A DNA stretch of 10,435 nucleotides from Rhodobiaceae bacterium (GTDB lineage: Bacteria; Pseudomonadota; Alphaproteobacteria; Parvibaculales; Parvibaculaceae), in the NCBI GenBank assembly GCA_027352645.1, contig DAIEIL010000081.1, positions 1 through 10,435 of the forward strand, read 5' to 3'. Under the pieces are notes generated by a model. That model was given only the letters and a program-made list of their open reading frames with translations, had not been told where the DNA came from and made no database searches. The translations under genes were made by a program, and so were the position numbers. Shown in pieces: positions 1-7,597 of this stretch (within the stretch, counting starts at the first letter, position 1; every line of letters starts with the position of its first letter).

Positions 1-3000
1 CTGGCGCGCGTCGGGAGACGCATTCCGGACATGGTCGCTATGGGAAAGGTTTACATCGCCGATCTCGCTCAATGCCGAAATGCTCGATAGTTCATGGGTC
101 AGGTCCTCCAGCTCGTCAGCGATCACATGCACGACCATGCCCTCCCTCTGCACACGGCCTTTCACGGCAAGGAGTCTCGATGTCAGCACGATGCGCCGGT
201 AACGTTCATAAGTTCGCGGCCAGATGATGATATTGGCAATGCCCGTCTCGTCCTCCAGCGTCGCGAATATAACGCCGCTCGCCGTGCCCGGCCGCTGCCG
301 TACGAGAACGAGGCCCGCAAGTTTTACTCGGGCATCAGCTTCGATTTCCGCGAGCCGCGCATGTGTAACGACGCCACGCGCACTCAGCCGGTTGCGAAGG
401 AAAGCGAGCGGATGCGCCTTCAGGGAAAGGCGTATCGTCGCGTAGTCGAGCACGACATGCTCGCCGAGCGGCATAGTCGGGAGCTGCATTTCTTCCTCTC
501 GCTGAAATCCTCCTTCCTCGAGCGCAGCGAAAAGTGGCAACGCAGCGGGTTTCACCCCGCTCTGCCCGTCGCCATATCCACCAAGCCCACGCACGGCCCA
601 AAGCGCCGCGCGCCGGTCGAGCCCCAGCGATCGGAAAGCGTCTGCATCGGCGAGCTTTTCGATGGTGCGAGGCGCAAGCCCTGTCCTGAGCCAGAGATGG
701 CGCACGGAATCGAAACCCTTTCCCCTCACCTCCATGACCTTCTCCCCTGTCTCGCCTTGCACGCCCTTCACCTGCCTTATGCCAAGCCGCACGGCGCGGA
801 GCGCCTTTCCCGGCACCGCTTCGAGCGTGCAATCCCAATCGCTGAAATTCACGTCGACGGGACGCATCTCCACGCCATGTTCGCGGGCATCGCGGACGAG
901 CTGAGCCGGGGCATAGAAGCCCATGGGCTGCGAATTGAGGATCGCTGCGCAGAAGACATCCGGATAATGGCATTTGATCCAGGCGGAGACATAGGCGAGC
1001 AGCGCGAAGCTCGCCGCATGGCTTTCCGGAAATCCGTAATCGGCAAAGCCCTCGATCTGCTTGAAGCAACGCTCGGCGAAATCGGGGTCGTAATCATTGG
1101 CGATCATGCCGGAGATGAATTTCTCCCGGTACTTTCCGATAGTTCCGACGCGACGGAAAGCGGCCATGGCGCGACGCAACTGATCGGCCTCGCCAGGCGT
1201 GAATCCCGCCGCGACGATGGCCATTTTCATCGCCTGCTCCTGAAAGAGCGGCACGCCCAGCGTCTTTCTCAACACCTCTTCCAGAGCAGGCGACGGATAG
1301 TCCACCTCATCTGGATTTTCGCGCCGCTTCAAATAGGGATGAACCATGCCGCCCTGAATGGGCCCCGGCCGCACAATCGCGACTTCAACGACGAGATCGT
1401 AGAAATTTCGGGGCTTGAGGCGCGGCAGCATCGACATCTGCGCCCTGCTCTCCACCTGAAAGACGCCGATGCTATCTGCCTGGCAGAGCATGTCATAAAC
1501 TGCGGCATCGCCCTGCGGTACCGTCGCAAGGTCAAGCTTGAGGCCGCAATGCTCATCAATAAGTTCGAAGGCCCGGCGGATGCAGGAGAGCATACCGAGC
1601 GCCAGCACATCGATTTTCAGAATGCCGAGCGTGTCGAGATCGTCCTTGTCCCATTCAACGAAAGTCCGCTCCTCCATCGCCGCATTGCCGATAGGCACCA
1701 CCTCTTCGAGCGGTTCCTTCGTGATGACGAAGCCGCCCACATGCTGCGAAAGATGACGCGGAAAGCCGATGAGTTCCGAGGCGAGCGCAAGCGCCATTTC
1801 AAGACGTGGATCGGCGGGATCGAGCCCCGTCGCCTGCGCATCCTCGCCTGACACACCACGATTGGACCAGCCCCATGTCGAACGCGCCAACGCATTGATG
1901 ACGTCTTCCGAAAGGCCGAAGACCTTGCCGACATCGCGGATGGCGCTGCGCGAGCGATAGCGGATGACAGTGGCCGCGATGCCAGCGCGCTCCCTGGTAT
2001 ATTTATCGTATATATACTGGATTATTTCTTCGCGGCGTTCATGCTCGAAGTCGACGTCGATATCCGGCGGCTCGCTCCTGTCCCTCGAAACGAAACGTTC
2101 AAAGAGAAGATCGATTTCGGTCGGATTGACAGAGGTGATGCCGAGGCAATAGCAGACGGTGGAATTCGCCGCCGATCCGCGTCCCTGGCAGAGAATGCCA
2201 AGGCTTCGGGCATGGCAAACAATGTCATGCACGGTCAGAAAATATGGCGCGTAGCGCATTTCCCCGATCAGCGCGAGTTCATGCTCGATTGTCACTGCGA
2301 TCTTCTCAGGAACGCCGTCGGGAAAACGCCAGGCAGCCCCTTCACTCGTCAAACGAACGAGCAGTTCTTGTGGCGTTTCATTCTCCGAGAACGTGTCGGC
2401 GGGATATTCATATTTGAGTTCGTCGAGCGAGAAGCGGCAACGCTCCATGATCTTCAGGCTCTCGTCGAGCGCTTCCGGCGCATGCGGGAAAAGCCGCGTC
2501 ATTTCCTCATCGGATTTCAGATGACGTTCCGCATTGGCTTCGAGGCGGAAACCCGCTGTCTCCAACGTGCAGTGTTCGCGGATGCAAGTCAGCACGTCCT
2601 GCAGTGGCCGCCGCTCGGGTCCGTGATAAAGCACGTCATTCGTCACAAGGAGCTTCGCGCCCGCATCGCGCGCGAGACGTTCGAGCAGCGTGAAGCGTCG
2701 CGGATCATTGCCGTCATATCGTGGCGCCAGCCCAAGCCAGACCGAGCCCGAAAACGCCCTTGCCAACGCACGAAGCCCGTCACCGAAATCCATCGTCAGA
2801 TCGGCAGGCGGCATTGCGATGAAGCAATGGCCTTCGCCCGCCGCCAGAATGTCGTGCAACGTCAGGTGGCATTCGCCTTTTTTCGTCCGCCGGTTACCCA
2901 GCGTGAGAAGTTTCGCGAGGCGGCCATAGGCGGCGCGATCCTCAGGATAGGCGATGACCTCGAATCCGCTCTGCGTCACAAGCCGTGCCCCGACGAGAAG

Positions 3001-3201
3001 CCGAAGCCCGTTCGCCTTCGCTGCCGCATGCATGCGCACTACACCCGCGAGCGTGTTGCGATCGGCGACGCCGATGGCTGTGAGGCCCAACGCCTTCGCA
3101 GCCAGCACCAGTTCGTCCGCATGGGAACCGCCATGCAGGAAACTGAAATTCGTCGTCACGGCAAGCTCGGCGAAACCGCCCTTGCGGGAAAAGCGGATCA
3201 C
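1..3201 (-). CDS. dnaE2: DnaE2, error-prone DNA polymerase III alpha subunit (3' end cut by window edge)
   Basis: C-family polymerase of the SOS mutasome, which carries out translesion synthesis with ImuA and ImuB. The frame is open from 3201 to base 1 (1067 codons; I checked every codon in this frame and found no stop). The N-terminal PHP domain opens with FAELAVTTNFSFLHGGSH (residues 10-27), where the metal-binding HxH of active PHP domains is absent, as is common in DnaE2. The palm motif PDIDVDF is at residues 379-385 (bases 2067-2047). A third catalytic aspartate lies in LKIDVLALGML (D531). An OB-fold region with LVLVRQRPGTASG starts near residue 964, and the DnaE2-type tail ADELEDLTHEL starts near residue 1028. 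Family members are roughly 1050-1170 residues long, so probably only a few tens of residues are missing. The GTG start at 3201 has GAGGAG (3213-3208) 6 nt upstream and lies 19 bp after the imuB stop, so it is likely cotranscribed with imuB. The two long plus-strand frames opposite this gene are shadows. Confidence 0.97.
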   Translation of the reverse strand, partial: MIRFSRKGGFAELAVTTNFSFLHGGSHADELVLAAKALGLTAIGVADRNTLAGVVRMHAAAKANGLRLLVGARLVTQSGFEVIAYPEDRAAYGRLAKLLTLGNRRTKKGECHLTLHDILAAGEGHCFIAMPPADLTMDFGDGLRALARAFSGSVWLGLAPRYDGNDPRRFTLLERLARDAGAKLLVTNDVLYHGPERRPLQDVLTCIREHCTLETAGFRLEANAERHLKSDEEMTRLFPHAPEALDESLKIMERCRFSLDELKYEYPADTFSENETPQELLVRLTSEGAAWRFPDGVPEKIAVTIEHELALIGEMRYAPYFLTVHDIVCHARSLGILCQGRGSAANSTVCYCLGITSVNPTEIDLLFERFVSRDRSEPPDIDVDFEHERREEIIQYIYDKYTRERAGIAATVIRYRSRSAIRDVGKVFGLSEDVINALARSTWGWSNRGVSGEDAQATGLDPADPRLEMALALASELIGFPRHLSQHVGGFVITKEPLEEVVPIGNAAMEERTFVEWDKDDLDTLGILKIDVLALGMLSCIRRAFELIDEHCGLKLDLATVPQGDAAVYDMLCQADSIGVFQVESRAQMSMLPRLKPRNFYDLVVEVAIVRPGPIQGGMVHPYLKRRENPDEVDYPSPALEEVLRKTLGVPLFQEQAMKMAIVAAGFTPGEADQLRRAMAAFRRVGTIGKYREKFISGMIANDYDPDFAERCFKQIEGFADYGFPESHAASFALLAYVSAWIKCHYPDVFCAAILNSQPMGFYAPAQLVRDAREHGVEMRPVDVNFSDWDCTLEAVPGKALRAVRLGIRQVKGVQGETGEKVMEVRGKGFDSVRHLWLRTGLAPRTIEKLADADAFRSLGLDRRAALWAVRGLGGYGDGQSGVKPAALPLFAALEEGGFQREEEMQLPTMPLGEHVVLDYATIRLSLKAHPLAFLRNRLSARGVVTHARLAEIEADARVKLAGLVLVRQRPGTASGVIFATLEDETGIANIIIWPRTYERYRRIVLTSRLLAVKGRVQREGMVVHVIADELEDLTHELSSISALSEIGDVNLSHSDHVRNASPDARQ

Positions 3202-3207
3202 GTTTCT

Positions 3208-3213
3208 CTCCTC
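3208..3213 (-). promoter_or_regulatory. Ribosome binding site fixing the GTG start of dnaE2
   Basis: GAGGAG on the minus strand, 6 nt before the GTG at 3201. The nearby ATG at the same site is out of frame and runs into a stop after four more codons, so the GTG is the only reasonable start in this register. Confidence 0.7.
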
Positions 3214-3220
3214 ATCACCT

Positions 3221-4822
3221 TCACCCGAAAATCCCATGCAGATACCAGCGCGGCACTTCCTCATCGCGCTGATAGAGGCCGTCGCGATAGAGCCAGAAGC
3301 GGCGGCCTTCCCTGTCCTCGACGCGGTAATAGTCGCGCGTGCGGCTTCCATCGCGCTGCCACCATTCGGGCGCGATGCGTTCCGGCCCGTCTGAGCGCAC
3401 GACATGATGCAGGACACGCCGCCAGCGGAAGCTGCGCGGCGGACCTTCCGGCACTTCGGCCGTCACCTCGATCTGTTCTGCGCAGGCGAGCATGCGCAAG
3501 GGCCGCCCCACCACACCGTCGAGCCGCTGCAATTCCGGAATGCGCCAGTCATTGGGCGATATGAAGGAAGACGATGACGGCGTTTCGCCCATTGCAGGCA
3601 CGGTTGCAACCGCGCGTTCGGGAATGTGGCTCGCGCAAGGCTTCAGGCGGCGCACGCGCGAAGGGCCGAGGCGATTGCCAATCCTGTCAATCAGCGCGTC
3701 AATGTCCCGCTCGCCGCTTCTCTCGCCGGAAAGCGCGGATTGCGACGGCGACATGGCATCGACGGCGAGCGCCGCGAGGCTCATCGCCTCGATGCCGAAG
3801 CCCGCATCGAAATCGTCGCCGGCCTGTTTCAGCTTTTCGCGGAAGAGTCGCGCGAGATGTTTCGCCTCGCGCGAGGGCGCGCTGGTGCCTGCAAGCGCCC
3901 GCGTCACCTCCCCATCGACGCGGAACAGGAGAAGCTCAAGCCGCCGCGCGCCTTTCAGGTCGCGCGTCAGCAGATCGCAGAGTTCGAGGGCAAGCCGCTC
4001 CACCGCCGTTTCGATGTCCTCGGTGCGGGTCAGCCCTTCGGCGAAGTGAAGCCGGGCGCGAAAAGGCACCAGCGGCATTTCGGGGGAAATGGGTTCCGAC
4101 GCGCGGCCGAGCGCCTCGTCGAGGCGGCGCGCGACATCGGGACCGAAACGCGCGGTGATGGGCGCACGCGGGCGCCCGTAAAGATCGCCCACCCGCTTCA
4201 GCCCAAGCCTGTGGAGCCCGTCGCAAATGCCGGAAGAGAGCCGTAAAGCGCGGATGGGTAGCGTTTTAAGCGCATACTCTTCCTCGCCATCCGGCAGAAC
4301 GAAGACCTGCCGCTCTCCGAAGCGGGCAAGCGCCCAGGCCGCGCCGGGCGACCCCGCCGAAACTGCGCGCGCGGCGATACCGAAGCCCCTGAGGCGCGCC
4401 ACCAGATCGTCGAGAAGCGCCGCCTCGCCGCCGAAGAGATGATCGCAGCCGGTTATGTCCATGAGAATGCCGTCGGGTTCCGGGCCAGCCCCATGTGCGT
4501 CCGGCGCCGTCCAGGGCGTGTAGCGCCCACACCAGTCGGCGAGTTTCTTCAGCGCGGCGGTATCGGCGGCGAGATCGGCGTCGCGCACTTCGAGACCCCG
4601 GCAAAGCGCCATGGCATCGGTGACGAGTTGCCCCTCCTCTATGCCCTCCTGCGCTGCCGCGCGATTGCGCGCGGTGATGCGGAGCCCTCCTTGCCCGGGC
4701 ATGGCAAGGGCGAGCGGGCGTCTGCGATCGGGCTTCTCACCCTTTGTCTTCAGCGCCCTGAAGAGCCGATCCATCGGCCAATGCGGCAGGAAGACCGCAA
4801 CGATCCGTCGCCGCCCCATCAT
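3221..4822 (-). CDS. imuB: ImuB, catalytically inactive Y-family polymerase (mutasome adaptor)
   Basis: Y-family DNA polymerase homologue that, in characterised systems, links DnaE2 and ImuA to the beta clamp during SOS mutagenesis. The chosen start gives 533 residues. The N-terminus RRIVAVFLPHWPMDRL (residues 4-20 region) replaces the catalytic DxDAFF motif of active Y-family enzymes. The second acidic motif (S-x-DE) is replaced by GILMDITGCDHLFGGE (118-133), so no polymerase activity is expected. The C-terminus carries the ImuB-typical block RDYYRVEDREG...FWLYRDGLY...RWYLHGIFG (496-533). The frame stays open upstream to 4894, but that extension would run through the SOS box at 4843-4857, so I chose the ATG at 4822; the ATG at 4819 is equally possible. 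I could not identify a confident beta-clamp binding peptide. It sits 19 bp upstream of dnaE2. Unusually, imuA is not directly upstream. Confidence 0.95.
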   Translation of the reverse strand: MMGRRRIVAVFLPHWPMDRLFRALKTKGEKPDRRRPLALAMPGQGGLRITARNRAAAQEGIEEGQLVTDAMALCRGLEVRDADLAADTAALKKLADWCGRYTPWTAPDAHGAGPEPDGILMDITGCDHLFGGEAALLDDLVARLRGFGIAARAVSAGSPGAAWALARFGERQVFVLPDGEEEYALKTLPIRALRLSSGICDGLHRLGLKRVGDLYGRPRAPITARFGPDVARRLDEALGRASEPISPEMPLVPFRARLHFAEGLTRTEDIETAVERLALELCDLLTRDLKGARRLELLLFRVDGEVTRALAGTSAPSREAKHLARLFREKLKQAGDDFDAGFGIEAMSLAALAVDAMSPSQSALSGERSGERDIDALIDRIGNRLGPSRVRRLKPCASHIPERAVATVPAMGETPSSSSFISPNDWRIPELQRLDGVVGRPLRMLACAEQIEVTAEVPEGPPRSFRWRRVLHHVVRSDGPERIAPEWWQRDGSRTRDYYRVEDREGRRFWLYRDGLYQRDEEVPRWYLHGIFG

Positions 4823-4842
4823 CGACACGCCATCCAAAATAA

Positions 4843-4857
4843 GAACGAAACAAGAAC
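4843..4857 (-). promoter_or_regulatory. LexA (SOS) box of imuB-dnaE2
   Basis: Read on the imuB coding strand this is GTTCTTGTTTCGTTC, a perfect GTTC-N7-GTTC direct repeat, the known LexA operator form in Alphaproteobacteria. It ends 20 bp before the imuB ATG at 4822, a position where LexA would block transcription. It is very close in sequence to the box before imuA (shared pattern TGTTCYTGTTWYGTTCTWA). Confidence 0.88.
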
Positions 4858-4889
4858 ATAAATCTGACTCCCTCCGGACAGAAAGGCGA

Positions 4890-4904
4890 GTCAAAAATTT
4901 TGAC
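4890..4904. repeat. Perfect 15-bp palindrome in the imuB / lipoprotein divergent region
   Basis: GTCAAAA-A-TTTTGAC: two 7-bp arms that are exact reverse complements around one central base. It lies 68 bp upstream of the imuB start and 67 bp upstream of the first lipoprotein start. The sequence has the form of an operator for a dimeric regulator, and each outer edge reads TTGAC(C/T), a good -35 hexamer in either direction, but no matching -10 at normal spacing was found. The function is unknown. Confidence 0.5.
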
Positions 4905-4971
4905 CACCCTCAACGCCCTTTCGCTTCGTTCACGCTAAGATGAGGCATCATTCAAGGAGAGGCTGTCCGAG

Positions 4972-5232
4972 ATGAAATCCAGACGCGCATTACGAATTGG
5001 CTTTCTGGCTTGTTTCACGCTGCTTGCGGCTGCCTGTGCGGACCCCGCAGCCGAAAAGGCGCGGCTCGATGCCGTCGACAATCAGAATTGCGTCGATCTC
5101 GGCTTCAAGCCCGGCACCGAGCCCTATGGCAATTGCCGGCTCAAGCTGAAGGAAATCCGAGCCAAGAATGAAAGTTCGCAATCGCCCAATCTAAATTTCG
5201 GCGTCGGCGTCGGTGTCGTTCACGGCCTTTAA
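4972..5232 (+). CDS. Small putative lipoprotein with two-cysteine motif (first of a tandem pair)
   Basis: 86 residues, not recognised as a named protein. The N-terminus has basic residues (MKSRRALR), a hydrophobic stretch, and a lipobox-like LAAAC with the lipidation cysteine at C22, suggesting membrane anchoring after signal peptidase II cleavage; the extra alanine makes the lipobox slightly unusual. The mature part holds C40-VDLGFKPGTEPYGN-C55 followed by LKLKEIRA (57-64), and ends in a glycine/valine tail. The same cysteine block occurs in the next gene, so the two are probably duplicates. AAGGAGAGG (4954-4962) lies 9 nt before the ATG. The gene is divergent from imuB and 17 bp upstream of its paralogue, so the two likely form an operon. 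A disulfide between C40 and C55 is an inference. Confidence 0.82.
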   Translation: MKSRRALRIGFLACFTLLAAACADPAAEKARLDAVDNQNCVDLGFKPGTEPYGNCRLKLKEIRAKNESSQSPNLNFGVGVGVVHGL

Positions 5233-5249
5233 GTTCTGAGGAGATCTGA

Positions 5250-5519
5250 ATGCGCAAATGGTTTGCGGTAGCAGCGCTCCTGATACTCGCCGCATGCGTC
5301 AGCCCCGAGGAGCAGGCGGCGCGAGATGCGGCCCAGCGCGCAGCCGACGAACGCGAATGCCAGAGCCTCGGCTTCAAGTCCAGCTCGACCGCCTTCGCCA
5401 ATTGCCTGCTGAAGCTCAAGGAGATCCGGGCGCAGGAAGAGAATACCCGCGCCATAGATCGCGCCAGCACCATGCCGCCGCCCTGGTGGGGGCCGCGCTA
5501 CGGCCCGCCCTATTGGTGA
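5250..5519 (+). CDS. Small putative lipoprotein with two-cysteine motif (second of a tandem pair)
   Basis: 89 residues, function unknown. A short signal sequence ends in a classical lipobox L13-A-A-C16, so it should be a lipoprotein. A charged, probably helical stretch (residues 19-36) leads to C37-QSLGFKSSSTAFAN-C52 and LKLKEIRA (54-61), matching the upstream gene almost residue for residue over this block. The C-terminus instead is rich in Pro, Trp and Tyr (PPPWWGPRYGPPYW, residues 76-89), unlike the Gly/Val tail of its neighbour. GAGGAG (5238-5243) is 6 nt before the ATG. The gene ends 16 bp from the end of the convergent imuA, with no obvious terminator hairpin between them. Confidence 0.85.
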   Translation: MRKWFAVAALLILAACVSPEEQAARDAAQRAADERECQSLGFKSSSTAFANCLLKLKEIRAQEENTRAIDRASTMPPPWWGPRYGPPYW

Positions 5520-5535
5520 CGACGCAGTTCGGCGA

Positions 5536-6342
5536 TCATCCGGCCAGTTCCAGCATTTCCTCTCTTCGCATCCCGCTGTCGCGAAGCTTGCGATCCGGCG
5601 TGGAGAGTTTCCGCCGCCCGACATCCCATTCGACGAGCCAGGTCGCGCCGCTCTCTGCGCCGCGGCAACGCTCCAGTTTCGCATTCCAGCGGGGCCGGCC
5701 GACAAGCTCCATGGATTGCCCTGCGAAACGCGAGCCCGGCGAACCGGGCGCGGCAGCGACGCGCCAGCGCGTGACCGCAACGCTCGCATCGGCGCTTTCA
5801 TGCCCGGTGAAGAGGAGAAGCGGCGTTCCCCCCTCTTCCGCTGCAAGCTGCAAACGCCGTGTCGCCACGAGATCGAGCGCTTTCGTCCGCCCGTCGATCT
5901 CGCCGACGACCGCAGCGAAGGCACCGAGCCTCAGCGCCTCTTCCAGTACCCAGAGAAGCTCCACCTCTCGCGCTGCTGCGATCAGAACGAGCCGAGCGGG
6001 ATCGAGCCCGAAAGCGGCAAGCCCGGGCCCGTAAAGCCCCCCCATGTCGAGAGAAACGCGCCCGCCTTCGCACCAGAGCAGCGGGGCCGATGACGACGCA
6101 TCGGCAAAATGCGCCGCGAGCGCCGCGACGAAGCCAATTCCGGCCCCCATATCGCGATAATCCGCAGCCGCGATTTCGTGCAGGGCATTCCGGCGCAACC
6201 CGCCGCCCGGCAGGACATCGTCGAATGGCGAGCCTAGCGATACGACGCCCGAAGCACTTTCGCCTGTGGCATTTCCCGCCCCCTCGAAGGCGGCGATGCG
6301 GGTGCGCAATTCGGCAATGAGCCCGGCGGACTGTCCGGACAT
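5536..6342 (-). CDS. imuA: ImuA, RecA-like mutasome accessory protein
   Basis: 268 residues, within the usual range for alphaproteobacterial ImuA. It belongs to the RecA-related ImuA/SulA-like group that works with ImuB and DnaE2 in damage-induced mutagenesis. Visible family blocks are FDDVLPGGGLRRNALHEI (40-57), LLWCEG (88-93), LYGPGLAAFGLDPARLVLI (103-121), LWVLEEALR (130-138) and AVVGEI (144-149). A canonical Walker A (GxxxxGKT/S) is not present at the position where RecA has it, so ATP hydrolysis is doubtful. AGAGG lies about 9 nt before the ATG. A LexA box sits 20 bp upstream. The gene is convergent with the two lipoprotein genes that separate it from imuB. Confidence 0.93.
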   Translation of the reverse strand: MSGQSAGLIAELRTRIAAFEGAGNATGESASGVVSLGSPFDDVLPGGGLRRNALHEIAAADYRDMGAGIGFVAALAAHFADASSSAPLLWCEGGRVSLDMGGLYGPGLAAFGLDPARLVLIAAAREVELLWVLEEALRLGAFAAVVGEIDGRTKALDLVATRRLQLAAEEGGTPLLLFTGHESADASVAVTRWRVAAAPGSPGSRFAGQSMELVGRPRWNAKLERCRGAESGATWLVEWDVGRRKLSTPDRKLRDSGMRREEMLELAG

Positions 6343-6361
6343 GGCGGTGAACCTCTGTTTT

Positions 6362-6376
6362 GTTCCTGTTATGTTC
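6362..6376 (+). promoter_or_regulatory. LexA (SOS) box of imuA
   Basis: GTTCCTGTTATGTTC on the plus strand, a perfect GTTC-N7-GTTC repeat (GAAC-N7-GAAC on the imuA coding strand). It begins 19 bp upstream of the imuA ATG (last base 6342). It is inverted relative to its gene compared with the imuB box. It lies in the 71-bp gap after the flavin reductase gene, so imuA can be transcribed from its own SOS promoter. Confidence 0.88.
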
Positions 6377-6413
6377 TAATCATCAACCGCCATGGAGTCA
6401 ACCGCCCCCTCGC

Positions 6414-6941
6414 CTAGCGCATGCGCGATTTCAGACTGATCTCCGCCCCATCGACGACAAAATTGCCATAGCCGTGATGATGGATGGTCTTCGGCCGCTT
6501 CTGATCAGGGTCAATCCAGGCCTTCACCACCTCGAGAATGAACATGCTGTAGCGGTTCACCTCGCGCGTATCGCTGACGCGGCATTCGAGATTGGCGAAG
6601 CATTCCTTGATGAGCGGTGCGCCGACATTTTTGGCCGGCAGCGGCGTCAGACCGAAACTCTCGAACTTGTCGATGTCGCGGCCCGACGTGTTGCCAACCT
6701 CGACCACCTTCGACGCGAGCTTGCGCGCCGGAATGGCAATCACGCATTCCTTCGTCGCGCGGAGCATCTCGAAGCTGTAGGCGCTGCCGACGACGCAGGC
6801 GACGAGCGGCGGCTCGAACTCGACCATCATGTGCCAGGACATCGTCATGACATTGGCGCGCCCCTTGCGCGCCGTGGTGAGCAGGACCACGGGGCCCGGC
6901 TCGAGCAACTGGTAGACCCTAGAGAGCGGAAAATCCTTCAT
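6414..6941 (-). CDS. Flavin reductase-domain protein (FMN-binding, split-barrel fold)
   Basis: 175 residues of the flavin reductase-like family, which binds FMN and either reduces free flavin with NAD(P)H or acts as a flavoprotein oxidoreductase. Diagnostic stretches are GPVVLLTTARKGRANVMTMSW (16-36), PPLVACVVG (44-52), ECVIAIP (65-71), the GNTSGRDIDKFESFGLTP block (83-100) and LIKECFANLECRV (110-122). The tail HHHGYGNF (154-161) is histidine rich. The frame is open upstream to 7073, overlapping the methyltransferase, but the ATG at 6941 has a strong GAGGAGG 5 nt before it and starts directly at the conserved domain. It follows the methyltransferase gene by 37 bp, likely in the same transcript. 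The substrate cannot be told from the sequence. Confidence 0.88.
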   Translation of the reverse strand: MKDFPLSRVYQLLEPGPVVLLTTARKGRANVMTMSWHMMVEFEPPLVACVVGSAYSFEMLRATKECVIAIPARKLASKVVEVGNTSGRDIDKFESFGLTPLPAKNVGAPLIKECFANLECRVSDTREVNRYSMFILEVVKAWIDPDQKRPKTIHHHGYGNFVVDGAEISLKSRMR

Positions 6942-6978
6942 CGCAACCTCCTCGATGTCGTCATGACGAAACGAAGAC

Positions 6979-7596
6979 CTATCCCTCCGCGACGCCCCAA
7001 TAGTTGAAGCCTGCGATGCGCGGCGTCGAGGGAAGATACATGGTCTGGAGATTGGCAATCCTGAAACCGCCACGCTCGACGAGTTCAGGAATACGCCGGT
7101 TGAGGTTGCAGCCGCCGAAGAGCACGCGCCAGACGGGATTGATGCGGTTCTGCCATTTCAGCACATCCGCGTCAGGCGCCGCGCCATGCTCACAAAAGAC
7201 AAGCTTGCCGCCGGGCTTCAGCACGCGACGCATGCCCTCAAGCGCCTTCACAGGATCGGGGATCGTGCAAAGGCTGAAGGTCACAAGCACCGTATCGACG
7301 CTCCTGTCATCGAGCGGAATCATCTCGCCCGGCAAGCCGACGAACTCGACCGGAAACGGCAGATCCTTCGCGCGTTCGCCCGCGAGCTTCCACGAGGCTT
7401 CGGAAGGATCGAGGCCGATCACCTTCTTCACCTTGGCCGGATCGTAATAAGGAAGATTGAGCCCCGTGCCGATACCGATTTCGAGCACCGTCCCCTCCGC
7501 CATGGGAACGACCTTCTTGCGCTGATAGCGGATCGGCTTCGACCCGCAGGCGCAATTGATGATGTGCGGAACGATATGCTTCTCGTAAAGGCCCAT
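6979..7596 (-). CDS. Class I SAM-dependent methyltransferase (UbiE/METTL7-like)
   Basis: 205 residues. The SAM-binding motif I is VLEIGIGTGLNLPYY (37-51), the acidic loop after beta-2 is VIGLDPS (59-65), a motif II-like strand is VDTVLVTFSLCTIPDP (100-115) and motif III is LKPGGKLVFCEHG (126-138). The C-terminal pattern with GGCNLNRRIPELVERGGF and a proline-rich strand resembles the METTL7-type subgroup of methyltransferases, so thiols or small lipophilic molecules are possible substrates, but this is inference. Two cysteines (C15, C17) near the N-terminus are notable. The SD-like GGGGAG (7610-7605) lies within a strong inverted repeat that abuts the ATG. Confidence 0.88.
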   Translation of the reverse strand: MGLYEKHIVPHIINCACGSKPIRYQRKKVVPMAEGTVLEIGIGTGLNLPYYDPAKVKKVIGLDPSEASWKLAGERAKDLPFPVEFVGLPGEMIPLDDRSVDTVLVTFSLCTIPDPVKALEGMRRVLKPGGKLVFCEHGAAPDADVLKWQNRINPVWRVLFGGCNLNRRIPELVERGGFRIANLQTMYLPSTPRIAGFNYWGVAEG

Positions 7597-7597
7597 G

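Noticed and set aside
94..1851. 585-codon plus-strand open frame opposite dnaE2
   Set aside because: It is in the directly opposed codon register of dnaE2 and its translation shows no recognisable domain; the minus strand encodes clear DnaE2 motifs. It is a GC-rich shadow frame.
1999..2030. AT-rich TATATA stretch that looks like a promoter inside dnaE2
   Set aside because: It encodes the conserved segment EEIIQYIYDKYTRERAG after PDIDVDF, which explains the base composition.
2041..3564. 507-codon plus-strand open frame across the dnaE2/imuB junction
   Set aside because: Same explanation: it opposes PDIDVDF and the PHP domain of DnaE2, then the end of imuB, and has no family features.
4823..4894. 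Upstream extension of imuB to an ATG at 4894
   Set aside because: It would place the LexA box inside the coding region, and the added residues are not ImuB-like.
5520..5535. Possible terminator between the second lipoprotein gene and imuA
   Set aside because: Only 16 bp separate the convergent stops, and no stem with a T-run is present.
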